Made by a program: the position numbers and the translations under genes
Origin: Salinivirgaceae bacterium
GTDB lineage: Bacteria; Bacteroidota; Bacteroidia; Bacteroidales; SZUA-534
Reading direction: 5' to 3'
DNA: 64,000 nucleotides
NCBI GenBank assembly: GCA_017645945.1
Contig: JAGCNL010000076.1
Location: 1 to 64,000 of the forward strand
In this document: positions 1-9,023 of the stretch, in pieces
How the letters are laid out: the number at the start of each line of letters is the position of its first letter
How positions within the stretch are numbered: position 1 is the first letter of the stretch
Notes under the pieces: generated by a model
Databases searched by the model: none
What the model was told of the DNA's origin: nothing
The model's input: only the letters and a program-made list of their open reading frames with translations

Positions 1-2826
1 ACGGTGAAGATTCTTTATGAGGGCGACATCATCGCGAGAGTCTCTAGCGAAAGATGGGATGGCAGCTGGATGACGATGGACAACACTGAAAGCGGATGGG
101 AAAGAAACAATACATGGAGTGTCTCCTTCACAATGCCATTTAGTAATGTTTTGGTGGGTGCTGCTCAATCGACGAATCTTCCAATATACAAGCAGATTGA
201 CTGCGGAGAGGGTCAGATTAATTGTCCTCAGGAGGTTGGTAACGCACGTGATACCATCTGGTTTAGCGTACACCCTGCAGCAGGCTACGCTGTACAGAGT
301 GTCAATATCACGGGCGGCAGACAGTTCCAATCATGGGACGACACCACCTATATGTTTGAGATGGTGGAAGACAAATCGGCAACGATCAACGTATGTTTCG
401 AGCCTATATCTATATCTAGATATCACTCCATCACATTGGATTCAACCTTTGCAAAGTGCAATGTTACACTCAATCCATATTGGTTGAATGATAGTAAAGG
501 ATTGGATTCTATCCTTGTGGGAGAACGTCTCAATTTCATGTATATGTTCGATGGATTGACTTATGAATCAAATTTGAGTGTTTATGAAAAAAGTGGAGGA
601 CTTATTTTTAGGCAAATGATGGGCGATAGTTTGGATTTCTTCATGCCAGATAGCGACATCGTCCTCTCTATTAAGAATCCTTCTTACGAGATTATCTATG
701 ATTCCGCTTATATAGACTACTTTACTGAATATGGATACCCTATATCTGCCGAGTCAGGTACTAAGGTTAATATTATGTTTAAGAAAGGTATTACTCCAAA
801 AGTCTCTACTTATAGAAATGGTGTCGCTTGGAATCAGTTAAATAGTACGATAAAGGACACAGTAATCTCCTTTGAAATGCCGTTCTCTGACGTATTGGTG
901 GAAGTAACGAAAACAACCAATTTGGCAATACATGTGAGATCTCGCGAAGGAGGAATTGTTCGTTGTCCATCATTAGGAAACGCTGGCGATACTATTTGGT
1001 TTAGTGTGGTGCCTGACCCTGGATATATGCTCCATAGTGTCGATGTATCAGGAGCAACTTCTTATAAGGTTGCTGATACACTTTATGCTTTTATAATGGA
1101 AGCGGACAAAGAGGTTTGGGTTACTCCTAACTTCAGATGTGATGTAAAGAGCTCAATTATATTTGATGAATCATTCAGGAAGAATGTAAAAGGAAGGATT
1201 TATTATTATGATTATGAAACAGAACCATCCTTTGATCTAAATGGAACCTCTACGATAGATTCTATAAGATGTGAATCTTATGTTTATATGGAGTTGTATG
1301 GAGATATAGAGGCAGACAGAGTAAAGATCAGAACAGCTTCTGGCGAGGAGTTGGAAGTATGGGGAAGAAAATGGGACTCTGCTTCGTTCAGGATGCCAGC
1401 TGAAAGATTATATATCTCTTACATTGAAAAGCTTAACATTGATACGGTTGTCAGCTGTGGTAAAGGATGGATCAATGCTCCAACCAAAGGAAATGCTCGT
1501 GATACCATCTGGTTTAGCGTACATCCAGCGGTAGGCTATCATGTACAGTCTGTTGATGTAACGGGAGGCAGTCAGTTCCAACCATGGGATGACTCAACTT
1601 ATATGTTTAAGTTGGTGTCGGGTAAGGACGTACTGATTACGGCATGCTTTGCCATCGATATGGTTTGTGGATGTACCGACCCTGCCGCCTTGAACTACGA
1701 TTCGTTGGCAACCGTAAGGGATAACAGCTGTATCTATGCAACCGTGATCTATGGATGTACCGATCCGAAGGCATTGAACTATGATCCAGAGGCAACTCAC
1801 AACAGTGGTTTGTGTGAGTATGTGAAGGAGATTGGAGGATGTACGGATGCAAGTGCATTGAACTACGATTCATTGGCCACTTACAATGATGGTAGCTGTC
1901 AGTATCCAAGAGAGATCATCCATGGATGTACAGATACCTTCGCATTGAATTACAATCCATACGCTGAGATAGACAATAATACATGTGAATATCGTACGGT
2001 AAACGATACGATAGTGGGCTGTATGGATGCTAAGGCTATCAACTACAATCCATTGGCTTCTGTTAATTCAGAATGTATCTATGAGAAACATGATAGCGTG
2101 ATTGTTGTGGAGGGTTGTACAGATCCAAAGGCAGCCAACTACAATGAAAAGGCTACTAAAGAAGATGGAAGCTGCGTCTATGCAAACCCAATCTCAACTT
2201 ATAATGATGTTACAGAGGTTATAGTGAACGATAACCAAGAGGTGGTTGTGGTTGTCGATACCGTAAGATCAATTGGTGTGGTAGAGACGAACGGATGTGA
2301 GATTGACTTCGCAGAGAAGATTGATTCAGTGAACGTGAAAGTTCTTTCGTACGATGATAATGAATTAATCACCAATTGGAAAGTATATCAGTCTGGCAAT
2401 GTTATCTACTATGATAGTGTAACTGTAGCATGTACAGAGAAAGACTTCGTAGTATTGAACTTGTCACTTATCTGCAATAAGAACACGAAGAGACCATCCA
2501 GCTTGCGTGCAAAATCTACCATGGTATATGCCGCAACATTGAGATCGTTGGTAGATTTGAGAGACTTTGGTACTACAACCATCGTGCTTGATGAGAATGC
2601 CACTTCGTTGTATGTATATCCTAATCCAGCTTCAGAAATCGTGTTTGTAGAGTCTTCTTCTTTGAAAGACAAGACTATCCAAATGGTTAATATGAACGGA
2701 GAAACAGTGAAGTCGGTAAAGGCTAACAGCAATAAGATTCAAATCGCTATCAGTGATTTGATTGCAGGCGAATACATCCTCTTCACAGAAGATGGTACCC
2801 TAAATGGAATTGTTATTGTTAAATAA
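1..2826 (+). CDS. Large secreted repeat protein with T9SS sorting domain (5' partial)
   Basis: The reading frame is open at the left edge, so the N-terminus lies outside the window. Three modules of about 65 residues contain the phrase DTIWFSV and a GY..VQSV motif (about residues 65-130, 300-370 and 485-550), resembling divergent InlB-B/bacterial repeat domains. Then come six cysteine-rich repeats of the form GCTD..A.NY.......GSC (about residues 555-720), known from secreted Bacteroidota proteins. The last 75 residues, beginning LYVYPNPAS and ending in a beta-strand-rich tail, are a type A T9SS sorting domain, so the protein is probably exported through the outer membrane and attached to the surface or released. 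No catalytic domain is visible; an adhesin or structural role is inference. A strong terminator follows the stop codon. Confidence 0.85.
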   Translation, partial: TVKILYEGDIIARVSSERWDGSWMTMDNTESGWERNNTWSVSFTMPFSNVLVGAAQSTNLPIYKQIDCGEGQINCPQEVGNARDTIWFSVHPAAGYAVQSVNITGGRQFQSWDDTTYMFEMVEDKSATINVCFEPISISRYHSITLDSTFAKCNVTLNPYWLNDSKGLDSILVGERLNFMYMFDGLTYESNLSVYEKSGGLIFRQMMGDSLDFFMPDSDIVLSIKNPSYEIIYDSAYIDYFTEYGYPISAESGTKVNIMFKKGITPKVSTYRNGVAWNQLNSTIKDTVISFEMPFSDVLVEVTKTTNLAIHVRSREGGIVRCPSLGNAGDTIWFSVVPDPGYMLHSVDVSGATSYKVADTLYAFIMEADKEVWVTPNFRCDVKSSIIFDESFRKNVKGRIYYYDYETEPSFDLNGTSTIDSIRCESYVYMELYGDIEADRVKIRTASGEELEVWGRKWDSASFRMPAERLYISYIEKLNIDTVVSCGKGWINAPTKGNARDTIWFSVHPAVGYHVQSVDVTGGSQFQPWDDSTYMFKLVSGKDVLITACFAIDMVCGCTDPAALNYDSLATVRDNSCIYATVIYGCTDPKALNYDPEATHNSGLCEYVKEIGGCTDASALNYDSLATYNDGSCQYPREIIHGCTDTFALNYNPYAEIDNNTCEYRTVNDTIVGCMDAKAINYNPLASVNSECIYEKHDSVIVVEGCTDPKAANYNEKATKEDGSCVYANPISTYNDVTEVIVNDNQEVVVVVDTVRSIGVVETNGCEIDFAEKIDSVNVKVLSYDDNELITNWKVYQSGNVIYYDSVTVACTEKDFVVLNLSLICNKNTKRPSSLRAKSTMVYAATLRSLVDLRDFGTTTIVLDENATSLYVYPNPASEIVFVESSSLKDKTIQMVNMNGETVKSVKANSNKIQIAISDLIAGEYILFTEDGTLNGIVIVK

Positions 2827-2836
2827 TTAGTTTATC

Positions 2837-2875
2837 AGTGGACTGGATGATTATTCATCCAGTCCACTTTTTTTT
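2837..2875 (+). terminator. Rho-independent terminator of the secreted repeat protein
   Basis: Perfect 14-bp stem (2837-2850 with 2855-2868), 4-nt loop TTAT, followed by eight T. It starts 11 nt after the stop codon. The stem covers an in-frame ATG at 2838, which argues that the next gene starts later, at 2883. Confidence 0.92.
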
Positions 2876-2882
2876 GTCTCTT

Positions 2883-3470
2883 ATGCAAAGGTTGATTATA
2901 TTATTTGCGAGTTTTCTGCCACTCTCTGGTTCATTTGCACAGAACCTGGAGATGTACACAATGGAAGGTTGCGGTAATTGTGCCTATGCGAAGAAGACCT
3001 TAAATGGGGAGAAGATTCCCTTCATAGAACATCCCGTTTCCGATAAACAGAATGAAGAGGATATGTTGAGACGTCTTCGTGAGAAAGGGGAGGAGAGTTC
3101 GATAATTATGCCTGTCATTTTTTATAACAATCTGCTTGTACATCCATTCCTACAATCAGATACGGGTTATGCATCTATAAATATTGATGATGCATTGGAG
3201 TATCTTGTTCAAGCCGAACGACAACACACCCTTGCACAGGATGACCGTCAGATTGAGCACTATCTTGTATGTGGTGAGTTTCCTACACTATCAAGGGCGA
3301 ATCATTTCATTCTGGTTTTAGAGATGGAAGGATATAGCTCTGCAGGCTATTATGAAGAGGGAGGGAAATATTATGTTTATGCTATGTGTACAACGGATTT
3401 AGAAGCCGCCAAGAAAGGGTTTGAGGAACTACGAACGAAGTATAGGGGCACACATGTCGTTTCGTTTTGA
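2883..3470 (+). CDS. Exported thioredoxin/glutaredoxin-like protein with SPOR-like C-terminus
   Basis: The start is placed at ATG 2883 because the upstream ATG at 2838 lies inside a terminator stem and because 2883 gives a clean signal peptide (residues 1-20, ending FAQ). Residues 24-33 read MYTMEGCGNC, a thioredoxin-fold strand with a CxxC redox pair (C30, C33), followed by a glutaredoxin-like region. The last 70 residues (YLVCGEF...A..F...LE..GY..AGYY) resemble a SPOR-type fold with a repeated beta-alpha-beta layout, though the match to that family is by eye only. A periplasmic disulfide/thiol role is inferred. The gene sits alone between a terminator and a convergent gene. Confidence 0.7.
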   Translation: MQRLIILFASFLPLSGSFAQNLEMYTMEGCGNCAYAKKTLNGEKIPFIEHPVSDKQNEEDMLRRLREKGEESSIIMPVIFYNNLLVHPFLQSDTGYASINIDDALEYLVQAERQHTLAQDDRQIEHYLVCGEFPTLSRANHFILVLEMEGYSSAGYYEEGGKYYVYAMCTTDLEAAKKGFEELRTKYRGTHVVSF

Positions 3471-3595
3471 ATTTATGATGGAAGGATAGGGAAGTAATCC
3501 ATGCTAATAAGATATTAAATAGGGAAAGTCATCGACAGCCTTGTCATTGATGATGTAGGCTTGTAGGTAGTTCTATAAAATCATTTTGTGGGATA

Positions 3596-4741
3596 TTATT
3601 TCCCCTCGATGCCTTTTATCTTGTGCGACATCCAGCAATTGAGTCCTGTGTAGATAATGATATAGACGATAAAGACAATGTTAATGTTCACATATTGTGA
3701 AAGGAGAATAAATCCAACCATGAAAAGGGCTGATAATACCAATATGAGAAGGAGAGAACTGCGTTGACTCATTCCCATTCGCAACAACTTGTGATGGATA
3801 TGGTTCTTATCTGGCAAGAATGGATTTTTATGATGACGCACACGATGGATAAAGACGTGTACTACATCCATACAAGGAATCATAAGTGGTATAAAGGCAA
3901 GTACCAACGGATTATAAACAGAAGTCTCTGGATGAAGACTCATATCCAAATTGGCAATTTTAAAACTGAGTAGACAGAGTATCAACCCAATGGTGAGTGA
4001 ACCTGAATCTCCCATGAATATCTTACGATGTTTCTCCGGATTACCGAATACGTTGTAGTAAAAGAACGGAATAATAGTACCCAATGTCGTGATGGATATC
4101 AGCGCATATAGATATTCACCAAGTTGATAAAAGATATACGTGTAGAATAGAAGAGCCACCCCACTCAGCCCGGATGCCAATCCATCGATACCATCAATCA
4201 AGTTTATTGCATTGATAATAAAGACCACCATGATGATGGAGAAAGGAATGGATAGGAAGGAAGGTAACTGATGAATTCCAAATATGCCATGACAATCGGA
4301 GATGGACAATCCTCCTACAAGAAAGAGAATGCCACAAGTGATTTGAACCACAAACTTAGCACGATATTTCACTCCCACAAGATCATCCGCAATACCAACA
4401 AGGTAGAGTAGAATAAGCGAGCATACCGAAACGGAAAGCTCTAATGTGTGAGACTGCAACTCGTTGGATAACAGATATCGACCTGAATTGATATCCAGTA
4501 CCAAAAGAATGAAGAATGAAAAAAGAATCACATGCTCGAAAGCTATACCACCCAAACGAGGAACGGTACTGTGATGAATTTTTCTTCCATCAGGTTCGTC
4601 AAACAATTTCTTACGGAAAGCAATTAATAAAATCTGGGGAATGAGAATTCCCGTAAATACCAATGACAATGCCATCCCACATACAAGCATTATGTTCCAT
4701 ATCGTTTCATCCGCAACTATGTGTAGCATATTATTCGTCAT
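3596..4741 (-). CDS. WecA/TagO-type undecaprenyl-phosphate sugar-1-phosphate transferase
   Basis: Polytopic membrane enzyme of the MraY/WecA superfamily, which moves a sugar-1-phosphate (usually GlcNAc-1-P) from a UDP-sugar to undecaprenyl phosphate to start O-antigen, capsule or wall glycan synthesis. Family motifs are visible in order: PDGRKIHHSTVPRLGG (about residue 50), NLIDGIDGLASG (about 180), FMGDSGS (about 243) and the HIHH cluster (about 315). About ten hydrophobic segments are present and the length (381 aa) is normal. The start is set at ATG 4741 because a perfect -7 box at 4763-4770 overlaps the next upstream ATG (4765). The sugar substrate cannot be told from sequence. No glycan gene cluster is adjacent. 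Confidence 0.88.
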   Translation of the reverse strand: MTNNMLHIVADETIWNIMLVCGMALSLVFTGILIPQILLIAFRKKLFDEPDGRKIHHSTVPRLGGIAFEHVILFSFFILLVLDINSGRYLLSNELQSHTLELSVSVCSLILLYLVGIADDLVGVKYRAKFVVQITCGILFLVGGLSISDCHGIFGIHQLPSFLSIPFSIIMVVFIINAINLIDGIDGLASGLSGVALLFYTYIFYQLGEYLYALISITTLGTIIPFFYYNVFGNPEKHRKIFMGDSGSLTIGLILCLLSFKIANLDMSLHPETSVYNPLVLAFIPLMIPCMDVVHVFIHRVRHHKNPFLPDKNHIHHKLLRMGMSQRSSLLLILVLSALFMVGFILLSQYVNINIVFIVYIIIYTGLNCWMSHKIKGIEGK

Positions 4742-4762
4742 CTCAATTTTATTAAATTTAGG

Positions 4763-4770
4763 CAAAGATA
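4763..4770 (-). promoter_or_regulatory. TAnnTTTG -7 box for the WecA-type gene
   Basis: Minus strand TATCTTTG; transcription start expected near 4756, leaving a leader of about 15 nt before ATG 4741. It decides the start choice for the gene. Confidence 0.65.
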
Positions 4771-4907
4771 CCCTTTCAATCTCTTTTTACCAAAAAAAAA
4801 ATCTATTTACTCTTCAACAAAAGGCTTATTTTATCAGTTAGAAGCAAGTTCTTTCAATTCATCTCATGAAAATTCTTGATTTGCTATGTAAGAGCTAATA
4901 AAATTGA

Positions 4908-4915
4908 TATATTTG
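4908..4915 (+). promoter_or_regulatory. TAnnTTTG -7 box upstream of the SUMF1-type lipoprotein
   Basis: TATATTTG, with expected transcription start near 4922 and a leader of about 70 nt. The leader contains a copy (4931-4956) of a GGTGAG..TTCTATAAATTCATC motif that recurs at 7060-7084. Confidence 0.55.
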
Positions 4916-4994
4916 TTGTTGAATTATTATGAGGTGAGCGTTTCTATAAATTCATCGTTATAATAAATTGTAAGAAATGTAAAAATTGAGGAAT

Positions 4995-5807
4995 ATGAAG
5001 ATAAACAAATGGATAATCGGACTACTATTGATTGGATTCGTTTCGTGTAATATGAATGAATCAACACCTGCAACTCAGTTGTCCATGCCAGAACAGATTC
5101 AACCTGAAACAACGTCAGCATTAAATATCGATACCATCACTGTGAATGGTGTATCATTCACCATGGTTTTTGTGGAGGGTGACACTTTTACAATGGGTGC
5201 TACACCTGAGATGCAGAATCCTTTCGAGAATGAGAAGCCTGCGCACTTAGTTACATTGGGCGACTATTGGATGGCTCGAACAGAGGTGACTCAAGCCCTA
5301 TGGCAAGCCGTGATGGAAGAAAATCCTTCCAAGACACAGGGCAAAACCTTGCCTGTCGATAAGGTATCGTGGGATGAGATTCAACAATTCGTTTCTAAGT
5401 TGAACTCCCTCACAGGCATGAAATTCCGATTGCCAACCGAGGCTGAGTGGGAGTTTGCTGCCAGAGGTGGAAAGATGAGTAAACATTATCAATACTCAGG
5501 AAGCAACAATGCTACGGATGTAGCTTGGTTTGATTGTGGAAAAGCCAATCCTGTTTCGTCAAAACAACCTAATGAACTGGGTATATATGATATGAGCGGA
5601 AATGTGTGGGAATGGTGTCTCGATTGGTATAATGAAGATTACTATAAAGAGACCAACATCAATCCACAAGGACCAGAATCTGGTACTTACTGCGTATTAC
5701 GTGGTGGTAGCTGGGGTGGTGGAGCAGAATATTGTCGTTGCTCCTGTCGTGCAGGATATCAACCTGATTTCAGTGATATCGACTGCGGATTCCGTTTAGC
5801 TCGATAG
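4995..5807 (+). CDS. SUMF1/FGE-sulfatase-domain lipoprotein
   Basis: Starts at ATG 4995 (an in-frame TTG at 4986 is less likely). Residues 1-18 form a lipoprotein signal ending in GFVSC, so Cys18 should be lipidated. The remainder is a formylglycine-generating-enzyme-like domain: FTMGAT early, VTQALWQAVM, LPTEAEWEFAARGG, YDMSGNVWEWC, LRGGSWGGG, and a final CGFRLAR. True FGE enzymes oxidise a sulfatase cysteine, but most bacterial secreted members of this fold have other or unknown roles. No sulfatase is nearby, so enzyme activity is not claimed. The racemase gene follows after 61 nt in the same direction and may be co-transcribed. Confidence 0.82.
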   Translation: MKINKWIIGLLLIGFVSCNMNESTPATQLSMPEQIQPETTSALNIDTITVNGVSFTMVFVEGDTFTMGATPEMQNPFENEKPAHLVTLGDYWMARTEVTQALWQAVMEENPSKTQGKTLPVDKVSWDEIQQFVSKLNSLTGMKFRLPTEAEWEFAARGGKMSKHYQYSGSNNATDVAWFDCGKANPVSSKQPNELGIYDMSGNVWEWCLDWYNEDYYKETNINPQGPESGTYCVLRGGSWGGGAEYCRCSCRAGYQPDFSDIDCGFRLAR

Positions 5808-5868
5808 TGGATACATCCCCTTCTATCTGAGAATTGAAATAAATGAAGACCTTCCAAAAAGTAGAAAG

Positions 5869-6564
5869 ATGAAAAAGATTGGTTTAGTTGGTGGAACGGG
5901 TCCTGAATCTACCATCATGTATTATAAGGAGTTAAATGCGACAATCGATCAACTCTCTCATGGGAAAGAGATGCCGGAACTATCCATAGAGAGTGTCAAT
6001 TTTCGTAAGATTTGGCGATTAATCGAAGCGGGGGAGAAAGAATCACTCTGTGATTACCTCACTGAGAAAATCCATCATTTAGTTGATTGTGGGGCACAAA
6101 TCATCTCATTAACTGCATGTACCACGCATATTGTATATGAGGAGGTGGCAAACCGTACGGGTGTATCATTGGTGAGCATTCCGAAAGCGGTACGTGATGA
6201 GATCCTTGCAAAGGGCTACAAGAGGGTGGGCCTCTTAGGTACCATCTTCACAATGGAACAAGATTTCATGAAGAAGGATCTGGTTCAGGCTGGCATTGAA
6301 GTGTTTGTACCGGAAAAAGAGGATAGAGAACTGATAGCTAAAAGAATATACGAAGAATTGGAAGTGGGTGTGGTTAAAGAATCCACCTTGCGAGAGTTTG
6401 TTGAGATTATCAATGAAATGAAACAAGATCATGCCATTGAGGCTATCATACTCGGATGTACTGAACTACCGTTGATACTCAATAATAACAACTGCACACT
6501 GCCATGTCTGGACAGTGTGCAGATTCACATTAAAAGACTAATTAATTTGGCAATGGAGGAGTGA
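5869..6564 (+). CDS. Aspartate/glutamate racemase family protein
   Basis: A 231-residue cytosolic enzyme of the cofactor-independent Asp/Glu racemase superfamily. It has the N-terminal GLVGGTGPEST motif and the two catalytic cysteines expected for two-base racemisation: Cys84 in LTACTTH and a second in ILGCTELPL (about residue 196). It most resembles aspartate racemases, which interconvert L- and D-aspartate. Length is normal. It probably shares a transcript with the SUMF1-type lipoprotein. The 3' end nearly touches the convergent gene ending at 6575, with no clear terminator between them. Confidence 0.85.
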   Translation: MKKIGLVGGTGPESTIMYYKELNATIDQLSHGKEMPELSIESVNFRKIWRLIEAGEKESLCDYLTEKIHHLVDCGAQIISLTACTTHIVYEEVANRTGVSLVSIPKAVRDEILAKGYKRVGLLGTIFTMEQDFMKKDLVQAGIEVFVPEKEDRELIAKRIYEELEVGVVKESTLREFVEIINEMKQDHAIEAIILGCTELPLILNNNNCTLPCLDSVQIHIKRLINLAMEE

Positions 6565-6574
6565 CCCTCCAACC

Positions 6575-7036
6575 TTATTTCATGATTACGTAGGTAGCTT
6601 CATTTTCATCCCTCCAGAAACGGAAAGAATAGGATGTGTGATCATAAGGTGAATTAAAATCAGTAGATACAGAATCAGGAAGGTGAGTGATTGTATCCCC
6701 ATCTGCATATGTAATCATTATGCCATTAGGATAACGGTTCTCCATGATTCCAGAAATGATATATTTATCATCTTTGCCGAAGGTACCTATATCACTATCG
6801 TGAAACAATAAGACTCTTTCTCCACTTTTGATGACGATTGAATCTTTTCGATCGTATATCGAATAGTCTCGTGGAGAATTCTTTGTCCCTTTGCTTATTG
6901 ATTGAAATACAATCGTTTGAGAGGTTGAGTTTTTGACATAAACATCAACATTGTACCATGGGTCGCAGCTAACTAATGCATAGAGAGCGACAACTGCAAT
7001 TGTAATGCTACCAAGAATTTTCTTCATGTTTGCCAT
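6575..7036 (-). CDS. Small lipoprotein of unknown function
   Basis: 153 residues (144 if the second ATG at 7027, giving MKKILG, is used). The N-terminus is a lipoprotein signal ending ALVSC. The mature part contains a YVKNSTSQTIVF stretch and alternating beta strands, suggesting a small beta-sandwich. No family was recognised. A hairpin-forming sequence (7060-7126) lies just upstream and would sit in its leader. Confidence 0.6.
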   Translation of the reverse strand: MANMKKILGSITIAVVALYALVSCDPWYNVDVYVKNSTSQTIVFQSISKGTKNSPRDYSIYDRKDSIVIKSGERVLLFHDSDIGTFGKDDKYIISGIMENRYPNGIMITYADGDTITHLPDSVSTDFNSPYDHTSYSFRFWRDENEATYVIMK

Positions 7037-7059
7037 AATCTTTACTATTTACAATTATG

Positions 7060-7126
7060 GTGAGTTCTATAAATTCATCATTCCTCCATTCTTTTTTTGG
7101 AACGACAGATTTATAGAATTCACCTT
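7060..7126. repeat. Imperfect inverted repeat with TTCTATAAATTCATC motif
   Basis: Left arm at 7060-7076 and right arm at 7110-7126 are near-perfect complements (GGTGAGTTCTATAAAT against ATTTATAGAATTCACC) around a spacer of about 33 nt. A related single copy lies at 4931-4956 and a weaker one near 3560-3574. It may be a leader hairpin for the lipoprotein gene or a small mobile remnant. Confidence 0.5.
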
Positions 7127-7131
7127 ATTAA

Positions 7132-7848
7132 TTACTCTTCTTCTGCTGTACTCTTTTCCTTTCCTTTGATGGTATATTTCACACCATATTGAGCGATACC
7201 TTGTGCGCCATAACCCAACTCTACAAATCCACGCCATTTTTGTCCGCCGAACTCCACACAAACAGGGGACACCTGACAATAGAATCCCTTGTTCTTGAAT
7301 TCCATGATATCACGGCGGTCAGAATCGAAATCTCTTGATTCAGCAACAAATTTCATACCAAGACCTAATTTACTATACATGGCGACATGATTTCTTTTAA
7401 ACCAATAGACGCTTGCCTCAGGCATAACAAAGAATATATGTCTGCGAAGTGTTCCGAAATCGTATGAACGATCCCATGTAGTGTAGGTGTCACCATTTGG
7501 TCTTTGTGCCTCACCAGTGGAGAAGATGGTCTCTGTCTCCTGATGCATTCTTAAGTAATCATAACCGAAGCAGACACCAATACCAAAATGTTTACCTAAT
7601 GTAGCTTCATAATGAAAATTAAGAGTTAAAGGGAATGAACGCAAGGATTCTTCCGTATACTCGTATGTACCATGATCATCTGGTCCGGGATAGTAATAAT
7701 CCACATCAGTAAAGAGTTCATTCGTCATTTCATCCACATATGCATGACTGAATTGTCCTAATCCTAAAGAGAAACGATGATCAGTTTGAGCAAAACTAGA
7801 AATTATTGCAGTAAAGCAAATAATTAAACTAAAAGCTATTTTTTTCAT
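7132..7848 (-). CDS. Outer-membrane beta-barrel-like protein
   Basis: Starts at MKKIAFSL (7848; an in-frame ATG at 7857 is possible), with a signal peptide ending SSFAQ. The mature sequence of about 218 residues has alternating amphipathic strands (FSLGLGQFSHAY, FPLTLNFHYEATLGKHFGIGVCFGYDYL, SVYWFKRNHVAMYSKLGLGMKF, FVELGYGAQGIAQYGVKY), typical of small Bacteroidota barrels of the OMP_b-brl type. It ends in a charged tail rather than a terminal aromatic residue. Function unknown. Confidence 0.7.
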   Translation of the reverse strand: MKKIAFSLIICFTAIISSFAQTDHRFSLGLGQFSHAYVDEMTNELFTDVDYYYPGPDDHGTYEYTEESLRSFPLTLNFHYEATLGKHFGIGVCFGYDYLRMHQETETIFSTGEAQRPNGDTYTTWDRSYDFGTLRRHIFFVMPEASVYWFKRNHVAMYSKLGLGMKFVAESRDFDSDRRDIMEFKNKGFYCQVSPVCVEFGGQKWRGFVELGYGAQGIAQYGVKYTIKGKEKSTAEEE

Positions 7849-8064
7849 GATCAGCAAAATTTATGATAATTTTTCAATTATCGATGTTAATAATTCATGT
7901 TGGTTACATCCTAATAACTACTCAAATTGTAAAAAATTGTATAAAATGTTACTTTTAATGCTAATATGGGTTAAATATTCATCCCTGCAACGTGGATTGA
8001 CAGTCTTGGTGTGGATGTAGTCACAGTCGGCTGTTATCGTACCACTAAGGAACATTTTCGAATA

Positions 8065-8072
8065 CAAAGATA
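8065..8072 (-). promoter_or_regulatory. TAnnTTTG -7 box with long leader
   Basis: Minus strand TATCTTTG. If it serves the barrel gene starting at 7848, the leader is about 200 nt (7849-8058). I see no recognised riboswitch in that stretch and no gene between 7858 and 8173. Confidence 0.45.
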
Positions 8073-8145
8073 TGACACATTTGGGATGTAGAGGGTATCT
8101 GAATATCGAAAACTCCTAAAAATAGGATAAAATTAAGAATAATAT

Positions 8146-8153
8146 TATATTTG
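8146..8153 (+). promoter_or_regulatory. TAnnTTTG -7 box for the EFR1 gene
   Basis: TATATTTG, 21 nt upstream of ATG 8174; expected transcription start near 8160. Confidence 0.65.
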
Positions 8154-8173
8154 TTGGTGAAAAACAATAATTT

Positions 8174-8935
8174 ATGATACTATATTTTTCTGGTTCGGGA
8201 AACAGTTTGGCAATTGCACGACAATTGGCAGAGAAGTTAGGCGAACGTGTACTGTCGCTTTATGATGCGGTAAATGCTGATTTACAGGGTGAAACATGCA
8301 TTGGTTTGGTCTATCCAACCTATTGGCTCGACGCACCCGTGGCGGTGAAACAACTTGTGGCACAGTTGGTTTTGCCGAAAAACGCGTACACGTTCATTGT
8401 GATTACCTGTGGCGCACAAACTAACAATGCGGTATGGTCGGTTCGTAAGATACTCGAACAGAAAGATATACAGCTGGACTATTGCCACAAAATCCGTATG
8501 CCCGACAGCAGTGCCATTGCATTTGGACGGAATCCCAACAATCAAGCGTGGAAGTTTGATAAGTTTGCATCACGTGTCGATTTGATTGCGAAAGAGTTGC
8601 TCGACAAACGTCATCGCTTGCATTTTAGTTGGTTTGATCCTTTTGGATGGATATTGAATACTAAAAAGGTTTCGCAAAAAGTATATCGGCTCACTCTGCC
8701 TGCCATAAATTCTGAGAAATGTATTGGTTGTGGCGTTTGTACAAAAGTTTGTCCGCAAGCAAACATTAGTCTTATTGACAATAAAGCTGTTATGGACAAC
8801 CGTTGTACACTCTGTCTTGCCTGCCTGCATTTCTGTGCCCAGCAAGCCGTGGAAGTAGGCGGAAAAACAACAATACCCGAACGTCAATATCACCATCCCA
8901 GTGTCAATTTGAAGGACATGGTGCGAAGAGGGTAG
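8174..8935 (+). CDS. EFR1-family flavodoxin/ferredoxin fusion protein
   Basis: 253 residues. The N-terminal domain is flavodoxin-like, with the FMN phosphate loop FSGSGNSLAIA at residues 5-15 and the central YPTYWLDAP segment. The C-terminal part carries two 4Fe-4S motifs: CIGCGVCTKVCP (about residues 182-193) and CTLCLACLHFC (about 211-221). This matches EFRs, cytosolic electron carriers found in anaerobes. It faces an exported flavodoxin gene convergently and borders a redox cluster. An 11-bp inverted repeat (8948-8986) separates the two genes. Confidence 0.88.
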   Translation: MILYFSGSGNSLAIARQLAEKLGERVLSLYDAVNADLQGETCIGLVYPTYWLDAPVAVKQLVAQLVLPKNAYTFIVITCGAQTNNAVWSVRKILEQKDIQLDYCHKIRMPDSSAIAFGRNPNNQAWKFDKFASRVDLIAKELLDKRHRLHFSWFDPFGWILNTKKVSQKVYRLTLPAINSEKCIGCGVCTKVCPQANISLIDNKAVMDNRCTLCLACLHFCAQQAVEVGGKTTIPERQYHHPSVNLKDMVRRG

Positions 8936-8947
8936 GATAGACAACAA

Positions 8948-8986
8948 AATCGGCAAAACACCTTCCACGAAAGCATTTTGCCGATT
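8948..8986. terminator. Inverted repeat between convergent genes
   Basis: Arms AATCGGCAAAA (8948-8958) and TTTTGCCGATT (8976-8986) pair over 11 bp with a 17-nt loop. There is no T-run beyond the stem's own T4/A4, so termination in either direction is plausible but unproven. Confidence 0.5.
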
Positions 8987-9023
8987 GTACCATTCTGTAT
9001 TATAGTTCGATACTATCTAATCA

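Noticed and set aside
5602..5799. Plus-strand ORF inside the SUMF1-type gene
   Set aside because: Out-of-frame shadow of a clearly conserved domain; the same applies to many open antisense frames in the GC-rich region 12-30 kb.
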